Assembly (NCBI GenBank): GCA_030998225.1
Contig: JAPYXD010000459.1
Coordinates: 620,001 to 684,000, forward strand
Reading direction: 5' to 3'
Origin: Diplolepis rosae
Taxonomy: Eukaryota; Arthropoda; Insecta; Hymenoptera; Diplolepididae
DNA: 64,000 nt
Under the pieces are notes generated by a model. It did no database searches and had not been told where the DNA came from. It saw nothing but the letters and a program-made list of their open reading frames with translations. Shown piece after piece: positions 32,038 to 44,340 of this stretch. Positions within the stretch are counted from its first letter, which is position 1, and each line of letters starts with the position of its first letter. Position numbers and translations under genes: made by a program.

Positions 32038-33060
32038 CACTACCGGTCAAAATTGGGGAACCACGTGTTTTTTGATGATTACTTAAATTATATTAATTTT
32101 AATTTTGTGAGTGATGAAATTTGCTCTCATTATGAATTGAATGCCATCAAAATTCTCTATAAAATGAGTCCAGAATGAAGTTGTTTTGTTAAATTTTGAA
32201 GAAGGTATTGCAAAAAAAGTCTACATTTCAATTTTTTCTTAAATTTTAAACAACTTTCAAAATAATCACATTTATTAGTGTTCTTGGGCTTATTTTAAAG
32301 CTAAGATTCTTCCAAATCACAGTAAATTGTCATTATAAATTTATAATTTTTTTCTTGCATTGTGCAAAGTGTTAAAATTGTAACAAAAACAAAGGGAAAA
32401 TTCGAAAACATTCCATCTGCAGGGAAATCATAATAAAAATCATATAAATATATGTTTGAAAGGAGTACTATAGAAAATTCATGATATTATGTTTTATATA
32501 CCTTATAAAAATGTTTTTCTTAGCAAAAGCAATATTGGAATTTTTCCAATTTTTTTATTCGAACTTTAACCTAGTGCACTGTGCAAGAAAAAAATTATTG
32601 GATTTCCATGAATCATGGCTTATTCTTTTGGGGAAAAGATTCTCTATAACTCTACTGTTTCCAATTTTGAAAGTACAGTTTTCTGTTATTAAAAGCGTTG
32701 AAGCAATTTTTCAAAAAGAATTTTTTTTTAAAATAGCTATATTTGAAGATTTTCCACTTATTTTCAAACTGGGAAACAGTAGGGTTATAGAGAATATTTT
32801 CCCTGGTAAAATAGACTATGATTTATGAAAATTCAATGATTTTCAAAAAATTGATAAGAAGGTTTAGTAAGGAAAGATTTTATTACAACAGATAATGTTA
32901 AAAGTATTATTTTTCGTGAATTTTAATATTTCTCCATAAGAAATAATTTTTTCTGTTTCATATGAAACGACTAATGATATCATTTCATGTCTCAAAATCA
33001 TAAAAGAACTTTTTTCTTCAGAGACCTATTTCTTGGCACAACAACTACCTTAATGATAAT
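32038..33060. mobile_element. Partial Tc1-like element, left end only
   Basis: CACTACCGGTCAAAATT after TA (32036-32037) matches the terminus at 27339. The interior has an imperfect palindrome around 32590-32830 (GATTCTCTATAACTCTACTG facing CAGTAGGGTTATAGAGAATA). No matching right end was seen; the right boundary given is a guess. Confidence 0.5.
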
Positions 33061-33083
33061 ATGTTAGCCTCATATTTTCCGAC

Positions 33084-33310
33084 AACGATGGGTACATACT
33101 TAGGAATAGGTAAAGAATAGGTATAAGTGATATCAATATTTTTTTACTAAAGTTGCATTCTCAAAAGTTTTTATACTACGATTTAAGCGTTTATGAAACG
33201 ATGGGTACATACTTAGGAATAGGTAAAGAATAGGTATAAGTGATATCAATATTTTTTTACTAAAGTTGCATTCTCAAAAGTTTTTATACTACGATTTAAG
33301 CGTTTATGAA
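33084..33310 (+). repeat. Perfect tandem duplication, 113-bp unit, two copies
   Basis: The unit starting ACGATGGGTACATACTTAGG and ending GCGTTTATGAA is repeated immediately, apparently without mismatch. It is AT-rich and non-coding. Confidence 0.95.
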
Positions 33311-35478
33311 GGTCAAATGTTAAATATTTTTTTTTAAATGTAGTTTAAGCTATATTACTCTATATTTTATATGCTAGGTCTTAAAAAGTTGAACAGTATT
33401 GAGGAAAATGAAAACAAAAGGCTGAAAATGATAACTAAGATTCTCAAGCTCATTAAAGTAATGTGTTTTACATAATTAAAATATAATAATGTTCTATTTT
33501 GTTCGAATAAAAATTGTTTAAAGAATTTCATGCAAATAAGACGTTTAATTTACTGAAGAAATTAATATAATTCATTGAAATTTTTATAATTATGGAGATA
33601 ATGTTAATTTAATATCTTTAGTATTAAATTCAAAGTGAACATAACCTAAAATTTCAGCGTTGAAAAGTTTTAATATCTTGAGAGTAAAACAATTTCAAGG
33701 TTCTTTTTCATTTCAAACACATATACACAATCAAATGCCTCTTATTTAATAACAAACATATTTTCAAAATTGATAAGTACATATAAATCATATAAATTGA
33801 TATTTAAAATATAAATTCTTCAAATTCTCTTTATATTCTCTTATATTCTTTAAATTCTGTAATATTCTCGGTTATATTCCACCAACTTAAATTCTCGAGA
33901 ATTTAAAAACTCTAACTGAAAGATTGTAACAGGGATTGCGTCATCTGCCAACGTAACGGAATCTTAGTAAAAGGCCCCTCGAAAAATTCAAACTGATGCA
34001 GATTTAAAAAGTATATATCGCTATTTATTAATCAATTGTTTTATGAATAAAATGTAAACTGGGCATATAACGAACGTAAATTTAGAATTGTTGACATTAT
34101 TGAGATTGTAAAAATAATTTGAAAGTGAAGATAACACTTTATTCATATAAAATTTAGTTTGACTTGTTTCTAAAAAATGGTAAAAGTTGCGTTCTATAAC
34201 TTTTTTTATATGATTTAAAAGTTATACTTTTTTTTATTGTCTTGTTAAATTTAATTTTGGCATTTGAAAAGTTTTCGGCCTCTATCCTTCATTTATTACA
34301 GCCACTGACAGAGCTCCTAAAAAAGTGCTTTAACTGTACATCACTGCTTGCGAATAGCATTTTTAGTCCATGCGTACATATAAACTCAGTCTGCAACACC
34401 TTGTATAAGTTTTTTCTTCTTTTGAATCACGAAGTTCTCAAGACGGGTCATTTTATCAGAGGTAACTATATAAACATCATCATGTTCAATGATCATATAC
34501 ACTCAGTAACTTCTTCTGCATTTCACACAATTTGAGAAAAATTTCGCACTGAACAATTTTCTGTTCGCTATAAGTAGGTATATGCTAGAGAATGAAGTAT
34601 AATTTCCTAAATCAAACCTTATGTGCATTATTAGAATTTATTTTATTGTGATCATAATTTCTCACGAATAAATTTCACAAGTGACTTAATTATAGTTTAT
34701 GTTCATGTAATATAACTTTTTGCGTATAAAAACGAAAAAAAATGTTTTAGGACTAATAGTTTCCGAAATACAGTGTTCCGAAAAACCTTAATTGTTTTTA
34801 TTTTTGCCCAAAAATCGCTAGTTTCCAGAAATTTTGTCAGGGGTTTAATTTTTGGAAAATAGAACGTTCTGTAATAAATCATAAGCTAGGTGGAATGAAG
34901 TGGAATGTTAGCCTGTTGAATTCTACATTTGAAACAATTTAATATTGTATTTCGGGCAAAAGTTATCACACATTCAGAGCCGAAATATCACCACCGTATT
35001 TTCAACAAAAATGTCACGACCGTGACAGGCACAATTAGTTCATTTATTAAATCATATTTCTTGACTTAATTATTTAAATAATTTATATATATTGTCCGCA
35101 AGCCTAAAGCAAATAGTCTACCTTAAAAAAGTGTTTTAATCCATACGTAGAATGTGTGAAAAAAGTTTGAAGCATGTGCTAAACATTATTTTTCAAATAA
35201 TTTCCTGACATATTTGTAGGCATGTCTCTAGTTTTTATCTTGAGCCAAGACTAAAATTGTTACATAAAAATTTATAATTTTCATCCCATTGAATTTTTCT
35301 ATTACCCATTTTTTTCCCGATCATAAATTCAATTCTTCTTTGAAGTAGATTTCACAACAGAATAAATTTCGAAACAAATCATATCACTAAGAAAAAGATG
35401 ATCGAGGATGGTATACTTGTATACTATTGAATCAATTTTTCTCATGAAACAAGATTTCTGATGATTCAAATGAATTCA
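33311..35478. other. AT-rich spacer
   Basis: No gene was recognised. Frames of up to 97 codons here (34242-34535) have no domain and follow base composition. Confidence 0.35.
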
Positions 35479-36000
35479 GTAAATGTAAAATGCAAAATCT
35501 CCAAATAGTAAATGGACCGAGCCGGATCGAATGGAGATATTTTCAACTTTAGGCTCCCACCGGAAGTGCATATTCAAAGCAAAAGTTAGTTATTTAAAAT
35601 GGAATGGGGTACTTTTTCTACGGATTTTGATGTCACGCCGAAACTTTTGTTCGAAATATTTTTTCCAAAACCGTCGTTTTCAACACAGTCTAACTTTCCC
35701 CCTAGAGAGTGACACGAAGAAATGAAGCGCGGTTCTATTGAGATAACTTGAATACAGGTAGACTTCGGAGGACATTTTGGGGTTGGAAATGACGATTTTG
35801 GAGAAAATGTTAAGAACAAAAGTATCTATTTTTTTGGCGTACCATTAAAATCATAATACAAAATACCCCGTTCTATTTAAAAAAAAACTGACTTACGCTA
35901 TGAATAGGCCATTTCTGGTGGGAGCCATGAGCTAAAAATATCTCCATTTGATTCAGCACGGTCCATTTACTACTAGAAGACTTTGCACTTTACATTTCAC
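35479..36000. mobile_element. Foldback element with arms of about 120-150 bp
   Basis: GTAAATGTAAAATGCAAA on the left faces TTTGCACTTTACATTTCAC on the right; GAGATATTTT...GGCTCCCACC faces GGTGGGAGCC...AAAATATCTCC. The inner parts (ATTTAAAATGGAATGGGGTA and TACCCCGTTCTATTTAAA) also pair. No transposase. Confidence 0.75.
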
Positions 36001-36063
36001 TACATATTCTAAATCTTAGAAGGGGTTAGACGGTGGTTTGAGACACACTGTGTACAGTATATA

Positions 36064-36247
36064 CACTGAGAAAAAATGCTATTGAATTTATAGCATTTCT
36101 GCTAAAAGCATGTATATCATTGATTCAAATCAATATGTTATAGAATTGGTAGCAAATGTATCAGTTTTATTGGCATATTTTTTTGAAACAATAATATACA
36201 TGCTTTTGGCAGAAATCCTATAGATTCAATATCATTTTTTCTGAGTG
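36064..36247. mobile_element. 184-bp MITE with CACTGAGAAAAAATG ends
   Basis: Ends CACTGAGAAAAAATGCTATT and the complement of CATTTTTTCTGAGTG are flanked by TA (36062-36063 and 36248-36249). The element is largely palindromic (GCATGTATAT...ATATACATGC). A related, more decayed copy is at 50589-50732. Confidence 0.8.
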
Positions 36248-36249
36248 TA

Positions 36250-38394
36250 ATATATATACTAGAGTACATTTATTCAATAAAATATCTTCTTTTAAATGAG
36301 ATCCAATGATTCAATAGTACATTCTTTGATTTCTGACCATTTTTCTTTCAGTGTAGGAAATAAACTTCCTCTAATTCCCTTGTCCAATTGCAATGTGCAG
36401 CCTTGTTGAGCTCTAGATGTGATTTTGTTGTTATTATCAGTATTCCCTAATCCCTTATCAAAATACCTGATACATATGTCTGGAGATAAATAGATTTAAA
36501 AATAAGAAAGGAGTCATTCTTACTAGCACAAATTTTTTTTTCAATTTTGGATCTTCCCTCCTCCCATATAATGGGTCATAACAAAATAGTTTAGACCCCC
36601 CTTTCCTCTGTTCCGTGGTTTAAAAAAATATTTTATTCATATGATTCCAATTATTCGAAAATATGAAAATAGAATATTGTGCAACTAGGGAAAAACAGTT
36701 TATTTTGCGAGTGTGAAAGTTTGATGTCCGAGCAAAACGAGGTTAAGAATCACAGTCGCAAAATAAATGTTTTTTCCATGTTGCACACGATTTTTTTTCT
36801 ACTGGGAGGTCAACAAATGAATTTGTTTGCCCCCCAGGGGGCAATAAAATGTAATTTATATCCCGCTAGTAGAAAAAAGAAAAATTTTGCGATTAAAATA
36901 AATTATAATCAATAGAGCTAGTTTATTTCTTTAAAAAAATTCGTAACCGTGTTGCTTTTCCTCCTTTCCGTTCTCTTTTCATCATGTAAAATATCGTAAA
37001 ATTTTTCCGTCCCCTCACCCAAAAATATATATATATATGGGTTAGTGGATATAAAAGTTTGACATTTAACGCCGTGGATTAACCAGAACACGCTATCAAA
37101 GTTTGAGTGGAAATTTTTCTAATTTTTTTTATAGTTATCTTTAATTATTGATAACTTTTCCAATTTTTCTCAAAATTTTTGCTAAGAAGAACTTAACAGA
37201 CGTGCTTTATTGTCTTTTGTTACTTTTCCCAAATTTTCAGAAAGATGTTTTTGTTATGTCCAGTTTTAATGGTTTCGAGTCACAAGGAAAAAAGCATAAA
37301 ATTTTTCTTACAGTATTAGCCATAAAAAAGTGTGTATTCCTGTAGAATGCTTGATGTTGGTACATTCGTACCTGGTATAAGAACGATAACTGCATTATAG
37401 CAATTCAATAATAAATTGTAGAACGCTTGGTCGCCGCATTATGCGCCCGTAATCACAGTAATAAGCAGTTTTAAAAGTAACTTAAGTACGCTGTAGGTAG
37501 TAACAAGTAAGCTGTAATCGTTGGGATGTATACTTTTATACATGTAGAGAAGCCCATGGGCGTCATCCTATGCATCCCCAGAGCAAAAACATTATTGCGC
37601 TCCAGCACATCTGTATCGGGCCGTGAGGGCGTCAATAACTCACAGGATGAAACTGCGCAAATTGTAGGTCATTCTACGTAAAGGCGACATAAAACACGCT
37701 GGACTTTTATCAAGTACCCTACTGACATAACTGTGTTTTACACATTTTTCAAATTCCTCGTCAGCCCGGAAGGTACCTGTTTACACTTTTTTCTTGTATT
37801 TACAATATTTTTATGGTTTTTTTTTTTCTCTTTTGATATATAAAATAACTGCTAGCAATAACTTGCTAAAGGTATGAAAATCTAAAATCAAGCTGTCGTC
37901 CAGTTTTGATTCTTGTAGTTTGTCAGCTTGCGAGGTGTAAGCAGACCTTCAAACTTTTGCATATTTTCAAATATTTTTTTTATACATAATATATTTAAAA
38001 TTGACGCTTTAATAAATTATTATTTTGTTCATATCCCTCTCGGTCAGGCGGAAAATAGGAATGAGTTACGTATACGCCTATGAGGCGATATAAGGGAAGA
38101 AATACGCTACGTACCCGTTAAGCCAACATCTAATTTGATAACTGGTGAAAATAATAACGTATAGCGATTTGCTGCTTTCGCGATTCTCTGGCGTTAAAAT
38201 CACGTTCGTACCGGGTGGCTTGCAAGAAAAGTATGAAGTGAATTTTATTCATGGCAAAATAACGTATATATAAATAAAAACCAATTAAATCTTTGGTGAA
38301 TTCAAGTAAATTTTTTTTGCAGGTCGAAGAACTGAATAGATTTAACCAAAAAATTTCACTGATTTAATCCTTTTAGTGACATATTTTTCCTTAC
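36250..38394. other. AT-rich region without recognised gene
   Basis: An (AT)n run lies near 37027 and a GC-richer patch at 37540-37700. No coding region, RNA gene or repeat could be supported. Confidence 0.35.
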
Positions 38395-39745
38395 ACACAC
38401 ATTTTCTCCAAGTTACTAAATGTTTTTTTGAGTTTAAGTAAAACAGGAAATTCAATTTACTTAAGGCTCTATCGGCCATGAGGAACACATTCTCATTATG
38501 AAATACTCGCGCTTCTCGCTTGATTTTCTGTATGTATTTCTGTCAATTTTGGTTAGATGTGGCTGGTTAACGAACATGTACTTACTTTTTCGGCTCCGAT
38601 AAAGTGTGCCCAAGCTCAATTCAATCTGATAATTCTATCGAGTCATCGAATATACGACCTACTATAGACAGACAGACAGACACTTTCGTGAAAACCATTT
38701 TTTTTTACTCAGGGGGCCTCAAAACGTAAAGACCTACAAATTTGAATTGTAACATTTTTTCATTAGATGCATATTTTTTTTTTAATTCAAAAATAATCTA
38801 TTGAAAATCCAAAATTCAATTTTTTAACAATAATATATGAAATACGAAAAAAATGTAAGAATACAAAGTTGTTCGTTTCAAAAAGATCTACAAGTTTTGT
38901 GTTACACAGTTTATGAAAAAACATATATTTTTCGTTTCAATTCCAAAAAATACGATTAAAATTCAATAATTCCATTTTTTAGACAAAATATATGAGATCC
39001 ATAAAAAAAGTTTAGATGAAAAATTATTTGCCTAAATGAGGTCTACACATTCTTATTAAGAAATTTCTCGACAGGATGTATATTTTATGTTTTGATTTTT
39101 AATATTAAAAAAATTCGATTTTTTTCACCAAAATATGTGAGATACGAAATAAGCGTTGTTCTGCAAAATCGTTTCCTTAAGGTAGTACGATCACGAAAAT
39201 TAGACCTCAGACAAAAATAGATAATTTTGCTTTCACGAATAGCAACATTATTATTGAAGGGCCAATTTGAATGAGAAAAGATTATTTTTCATGAAAAAAA
39301 TTTGAAACACAAAAAAATAATGATATTAATAAATTTGATTTTTGCCCAAACTTATTTTCTTATCGCTTCGAGTCAAATTCTTGAAAATGATGCGATTCTA
39401 ATAAATTATGGTTCATTTTTTTAGAAAAAAGATTCCTATTTTTGAATTTTTTCTTGAAAGCAAAATTATCTATTTTAGCCTGAGGTCTAATTTTCGTGAT
39501 CGTACTACCTTAAATAAAGTCTACGATTATTTTTTCTTTTTGAGAGATTTGGAAGAAAATAAATTATTTCAATCATGTAATTTATTAAAAAGTTACTGAA
39601 ATGTATACAAAAAATCGAGCGCGAAGCGTGAGTGTCATGATGAGAATGTGTTTCTTAAGGCCGATAGAGCCTTAAATAAATTGAATTTCCTGTTTCACTT
39701 AAACCGAAAGAGATATTTAGTGAATTTGAGAAAATGAGTAATTCA
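38395..39745. mobile_element. 1.35-kb repeat with terminal inverted arms of about 150 bp and internal subrepeats
   Basis: The left arm (38395-38560: AAATTCAATTTACTTAAGGC, CTATCGGCC, ATGAGAATGTG complement) faces the right arm (39605-39745). The interior (38700-39150) is built of about three diverged units of 140 bp, each with an AGATCTACA or AGGTCTACA phrase and ATATRTGARATMC. A TTAA MITE is inserted at 39181. The family is also seen at 1-600. Confidence 0.7.
39181..39509. mobile_element. Palindromic TTAA MITE, short form, nested
   Basis: GGTAGTACGATCAC and its complement at the other end are flanked by TTAA at 39177-39180 and 39510-39513. It is an internally deleted version of 10107-10734. 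Confidence 0.9.
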
Positions 39746-40149
39746 CATCATCTTTAATATTATAAAATTGGTTTGAGCTTCAGTAACATAACTTTATGCA
39801 AGGAAGGTCCACTATTGTAGTTAGGCCATTTTGTTTTTGAAAAGTTAAACCCCCAATTTGAATTTTTCGACCCTGAAAACTCTTAAGTACTTATTTTTGC
39901 GAGCATTTAAACGCAAAATTCGTAATTCTTGACTCCGAAAATATTATATTATAATAATATAATATAATATAAATAATATAATATAATAAATATTATATTT
40001 AGCCTCATTCGAAGCGGAAGGAATAAATTTAATTTAAAAAATTTAATTCATTGCTTTTAGACTTAATAAATGTTCTCATTTTTCTGGAAAAAATCTCAAA
40101 AAAACAGTCCCGTAACGGGACTCTTTCTCCCTTTTATTTTCCCCGGTCA
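39746..40149. other. AT-rich spacer with low-complexity TATAATA run
   Basis: A run of ATAATATAATATA units near 39940-40000 is the only structure seen. Confidence 0.4.
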
Positions 40150-41420
40150 CTATTTGGCTTTACAACCTCCTGCAGCTTTAGCAAACACCGATTTTCCGAC
40201 TACGTAGTTGCTGATTTCTTTTAAATTGTCCCTACCTTCCTGAATTTTGTTATATTTTGGCTTGAGCTTTGAGAGTTTATTTCGAGGTAGTTGTTTTAGA
40301 ACCAACTCTGTTGAGGCTAATTTAGTTTTAACACAGGGCGTATTTCTCATGAACGTTAGAAAACGAATTAGTTTTCTTTCTACGCTCAAATCCGAATTAC
40401 ATTCCAAAATGAATTTTTTCCTGTAATTTTTTGCGCTCTGGACAGATTTTTTTCATTTTTTTATACTATTCTTCAAACAAAACTGCTCAAAAACCCCGCA
40501 TTGAAAGGAGGACCATTATCCTAATAGATTGAAGGCAATAAGTAGTTTTTCGATAGTTTTATTACAGTCTGTATCTCACGTTTCGTAAGCATCTACCCAT
40601 TTGGAGTAAGCATCGACAATAATCAATATCTTATAGTGTTCAAAATCTAAAAAATCAATGTGCACACGCTCTCAGTCTCGATTTTCCGTATTCCAATTAA
40701 CAAAGTCTTTCGCTTTGGGTACGTTTTGAATAATTTGGCAGGGAGCACATGACAAGACGAGATCCTCGTTATTTTCATTTATACCCGGTCAGTATACATA
40801 CGAGCGGGCGAGTATTTCCATTCTAACTACACCAGTATGTCCGTGGTGTAACAATCATAAGACTTGTTCTCTTGAACGTAGAAGAACAATAAACCAATTG
40901 CCTAGGGCAATTGTAGACAGTTCATGTCTTCACGCAAAGTTAAGGATCCTCTAGGGAAGAATCGGACAAACCCCGTGCTTAATGCGGATTGGTCGAGCGG
41001 AGTTTGTAGGAGAATTCCGGTTAAGTGTTAAGCGGTTATGTTTTTGTTAAATAATTTATAACGAATGTGAGTATATTCGTTTAATAAGTATCTAATTATG
41101 ATATACAAGTATGCATCATAACTGATACATTGTGATGCATTTTATATACGAGAAAGTGTATTCGCTCGTAAGACTAACCTCAAAACATGCGTCTTTTGTT
41201 GTTGTTTTATACGATCAAGAATGCGTATGACGTCACTTCCGATCCAATTGTAATGGCGGAAAGCTTAGTGGGGGAACATTGTCTCATCCTTCCCTAGAGG
41301 ATCCTTACGCAAAGTATTGTTTAAGCGCTTCGTCTCTTACACTATCAGCCGATCCTCTTTTTGTAAGATCTAAGAATCGACTTAGCACCTGATATTTTCT
41401 TGTTCTCTGGACAGTATTCA
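40150..41420 (-). pseudogene. pol: Ty3/gypsy integrase remnant, minus strand
   Basis: Reading the minus strand from about 41420 down, successive phases give a segment like VRDEALKQYF, then LHHGHTGVVRMEILARSYVYWPG and a C-x2-C (integrase HHCC module), then RVHIDFLDF...LIIVDAYSKWVDAYET (first catalytic Asp), and at 40407-40150 KLIRFLTFMRNTPC and TELVLKQLPRNKLSKLKP from the end of the core. These are K02A2.6-type gypsy integrase motifs. Stops and frameshifts are frequent. A hAT-like MITE (40941-41307) splits it. It is a different lineage from the element at 643. Confidence 0.75.
40941..41307. mobile_element. hAT-like MITE inserted in the gypsy remnant
   Basis: Inverted ends TAAGGATCCTCTAGGGAAG (19 bp; the complement on the right is CTTCCCTAGAGGATCCTTA with a one-base alignment slip) are flanked by the 8-bp duplication CGCAAAGT at 40933-40940 and 41308-41315. 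Eight-base duplications are characteristic of hAT transposons. At 367 bp it has no transposase. Removing it in thought joins the two halves of the integrase remnant. Confidence 0.85.
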
Positions 41421-41469
41421 AACTCGAAAGTGGCTCCCCCCACATTTTTCTACGGTTCACTTTTTTATA

Positions 41470-41655
41470 TTAACCAAAATAATTTTGAATTTTGACGAAA
41501 GTTTCATTCAGTTTTGGAAAATAATGAAAGTGAACGTCTGGATTATTACACGCTTTACTGTTACATCCATAAACACAACAATATTTTTTAATGGTCGTTC
41601 TTTTTAGAGAAAACCTAGCTCCAGAATCCTTTGAAATATCAGACTCCATAATCAC
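41470..41655 (-). CDS. THAP-domain N-terminal exon
   Basis: The minus-strand frame has 61 codons. After about 22 residues it reads KYCCVYGCNSKACNN and then VHFHYFPKLNE, which matches the start of THAP domains (C-x4-C followed by F-H-x-F-P). The frame ends at TAA just after NYFG; a GT at that point could be a donor (TTTTG/GTTAAT), so it may be a first exon. The Trp, C-x2-H and AVP parts of the domain were not found downstream, where the gypsy remnant lies. Probably a truncated gene. Confidence 0.5.
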   Translation of the reverse strand: MIMESDISKDSGARFSLKRTTIKKYCCVYGCNSKACNNPDVHFHYFPKLNETFVKIQNYFG

Positions 41656-41869
41656 TTATTAAATTTGATACAATAAAACTTTTTAAAATAATTTAAATCA
41701 TAAAATAAAAATGATGTATATGTATTGATCTTCTATGTTACGTGTGTCTAACTAGCAGCTGACCCCCCAGAGTTAGTTTGTTTTATGACCACCAGTCAGC
41801 GCAGCTTGGCTACTGACACATAAGAATAAGCATAAAGGATTGCGGTATAAGACAGACATGTGAATGCTG
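41656..41869. other. Short spacer
   Basis: Nothing recognised between the THAP exon and the copia remnant. Confidence 0.3.
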
Positions 41870-42375
41870 TATTGCAGGAAAAGTGTCGGAAACCATTCCT
41901 TAAACAGTCAAAATCAAATACAGATGCAATACTGAAATTGGTGCATACGGATGTTTGCAATCCAATGCAAATCGACACTCCAGGGAACAAAGGGTATATT
42001 TCAATGATTACCAACGACTACAGTCGTTTTACTTAAGTCTATTTTATGAAACATAAAAATGAAACTACTACTTTAATCAAAGAATATATAGTTTTGGTCA
42101 ACACTCAGTTTAATAAGAAACCAAAAATAATACGCTCTGTTCGAGGACAGGAGTACATTAATAATAATTTAAGCCAATTCTGCAAGTCCAAAGCAATAAA
42201 AGCGTAGTTCGCAGTAGCATATACGCCTGAGCACAACGGGGTTGCCAAAAGAAAAAATCGATCATTACTGGAAGTAGCTCGGTGTATGATTTTTTATGCT
42301 GATATCGATAAAAAGTTTTAGGGGGAAGCCGTGAATACCGCAAACTATCTTCATAACAGACTATTCACTAGAAAT
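41870..42375 (+). pseudogene. Ty1/copia integrase remnant
   Basis: The reading LVHTDVCNPMQIDTPGNKGYI, ITNDYSRF, RSVRGQEYINNN, YTPEHNGVAKRKNRSLLEVA and GEAVNTANYLHNRL corresponds to successive copia integrase core motifs. Several stops interrupt it (TAA near 42036, TAG near 42207, TAG near 42320), and the second catalytic Asp (usually RSDxGGE) is Val. Both ends are truncated. Confidence 0.85.
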
Positions 42376-42481
42376 CAGTAGCTGCAATAATATCAAAGAT
42401 CCAAGAAGAGGATCTCGCGAACGCAATACTCGAAGCACAAGTACAAATCGCACAAACAGCAGATAAAGAAGTCAAGGATTC

Positions 42482-43265
42482 TGTTACGTACTCTAGGAAC
42501 GTAACGAATTTGAACTTTACCTTTCGATGCTCAGTAGCATCTCGTTATAACTAATCATAAATAGATCGACTAGTTCCGACTACTACCTAAACTCCAGATT
42601 TATTTGTACATTGAGGTCTATTGTACCTTTATTCATACATTTAGCAACGTCTCGGTACTCCAAAGGATACCCAAATTTCCGTCGAAAACAAATGTCCAAC
42701 AGGAAGATTTTACGATTAATTATTTATGTTGTATTATGTTTTTATTTATGTTTATGTTTATGTTTATGTATTAGGGCACGAACCTAGACCTTTCGTCTTA
42801 AGCTATTTCACATTTTATGCTTATCTTTCTATGTTTTTATGTCTTCTTGAAATTCATGGTTTACAAAGGCTACCCGAAGAGTGACTCATGAGCGTACCTG
42901 ATTTTGCTATTGTAACTCTGGAAGGGCTGGCCTTGCGCCTCCCACGTCTAAATATTGTCTATTCCTCTACTCCCTCTATTTTCAAAACATTGATCATTTT
43001 TCCCTTGTAAACATACCTGTAGTTAACTCCTCTACTTTTGTAAGTCAGATACAATCTAACTGCGGAATGGTAACAAGCTCGTGTTTTCCATTCTCTGCAA
43101 ATGCACGCGTGTCTCAAATTATACTGGGTTTTTGTCAATTAAATTCACTTTAAATAATAAATAAAGTGTTAAGTTATTGTGACTTAAAAGACCCTGCTTC
43201 TGGCTGATATAATTTTAATCAGTTTCGAAGAACTCCAAGTCAAACTAGACTTGGGGCACAAAACA
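42482..43265 (+). repeat. BEL/Pao 5' LTR
   Basis: It begins TGTTACGTACTCTAGG and ends GGGGCACAAAACA. It contains an expanded TTTATG run (about 42735-42770) absent from the 3' LTR, and AATAAA at about 43160 near the 3' end, typical for R-U5. Confidence 0.92.
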
Positions 43266-43266
43266 T

Positions 43267-43285
43267 TGGTCCTTCGAGCCGGATA
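43267..43285 (+). promoter_or_regulatory. Primer-binding site complementary to tRNA-Tyr
   Basis: TGGTCCTTCGAGCCGGA directly follows the 5' LTR with one base between. Its complement, TCCGGCTCGAAGGACCA, matches the 3' end of insect tRNA-Tyr (acceptor CCTTCGA) plus CCA as I remember it. Confidence 0.8.
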
Positions 43286-43619
43286 TTCTTTCCGTGCAAA
43301 TAGTATTTCAAATTAACTTCAGTTCACAAATAGCCATAAAGACAGTGTAATCCGTCCAAGTGTGTGAACAGTGCTTAGAACAAAATAAACTGAACTATAA
43401 GTGTTGGATATAAGAACGCAGAGAAGACTACCTTCATTGCCGATTGCAGCCATCTACTGAAGCCTCTGTATTCGTCATCGACAGCAAGCAGCTCAGGCAA
43501 TCAAGCACAGTTGGAGAAAATCATCGTACGAGTAAGAAAATGATTGATTTACCATTTCCTTTCTTTATTATCCCCACCTGTTTCTTGTCTTAATTCGTTA
43601 GATCTCAAACACGTATAAA

Positions 43620-44241
43620 ATGTCCGAAGTAGCTATTAAAGCTTTAAGAAGTGAACGCGGTAACATTAGGCGGCAATTAACGAACTTTGAGAAGTTTCTG
43701 TCGACATATAATCCGGATAAAGAGCATCCAGCCCTAATTAAGCACGCTAGAGAATTGGACGAAAATCGCGATAACTTCAATAAAATTCAAAGTAAACTTA
43801 TCTGAAGATGGTTGTGATGAAGAAGCGAGAAATGAATTCGAGAAAAGATATTTTTCATTATATAATAGCGCGTCGAATATTTTGTGTCCGCGAAATACCA
43901 CGGGTTCGTCTTCAGCAGATCAATCAATTCATTCCGTCAATAGCGGGCCTGGGTTAAGCCAAGCTTTAAACTTAATTCAAAATCAGATTTCAAACGAGAT
44001 CTCGGATGATTTTAAGATTCCCTCTCTAGGACTACCATCATTCAGCGGATCGTATGATACTTGGTTAGGTTTCCATGACGTATTCACCTCAATGGTTCAT
44101 AATAACGTTAAAATATCGCCGATTTTAAAACTCCGACATTTACGCGACTGTTTGAAGGGTGAGGCTGCCGAGCTCATCGCGTCGGTGCAGTTATCCGCAG
44201 AAAATTATTTAATCGCGTGGGAAATAATAAAGGAAACATGA
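43620..44241 (+). pseudogene. gag: BEL/Pao Gag, N-terminal part
   Basis: The frame starts MSEVAIKALRSERGNIRRQL, the typical helical BEL Gag N-terminus, and stops at 43805 in one phase. It resumes from about 43882 in another with LPSFSGSYDTWLGFHDVFTSMVH, KLRHLRDCLKGEAAELI, the DUF1759-like capsid region. About 60 bp around 43805-43880 are acidic and out of phase. A deletion follows 44241, removing the end of capsid before the zinc knuckles. Confidence 0.8.
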
Positions 44242-44340
44242 AAATCGTAAGCTCATTCGGCAAAATCATATTCAAGACTTGCTTAATATCCCGTATATGT
44301 CAAAAGAATTTTCCGTGCGATCATTGCTAGTCAACAAAAT

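Noticed and set aside
32481..32828. 115-codon frame on +
   Set aside because: It spans an AT-rich palindrome; the protein is Phe/Leu/Lys-rich as expected from composition.
39940..40000. CRISPR-like or satellite array
   Set aside because: Only a low-complexity ATAATATA run without regular spacers.
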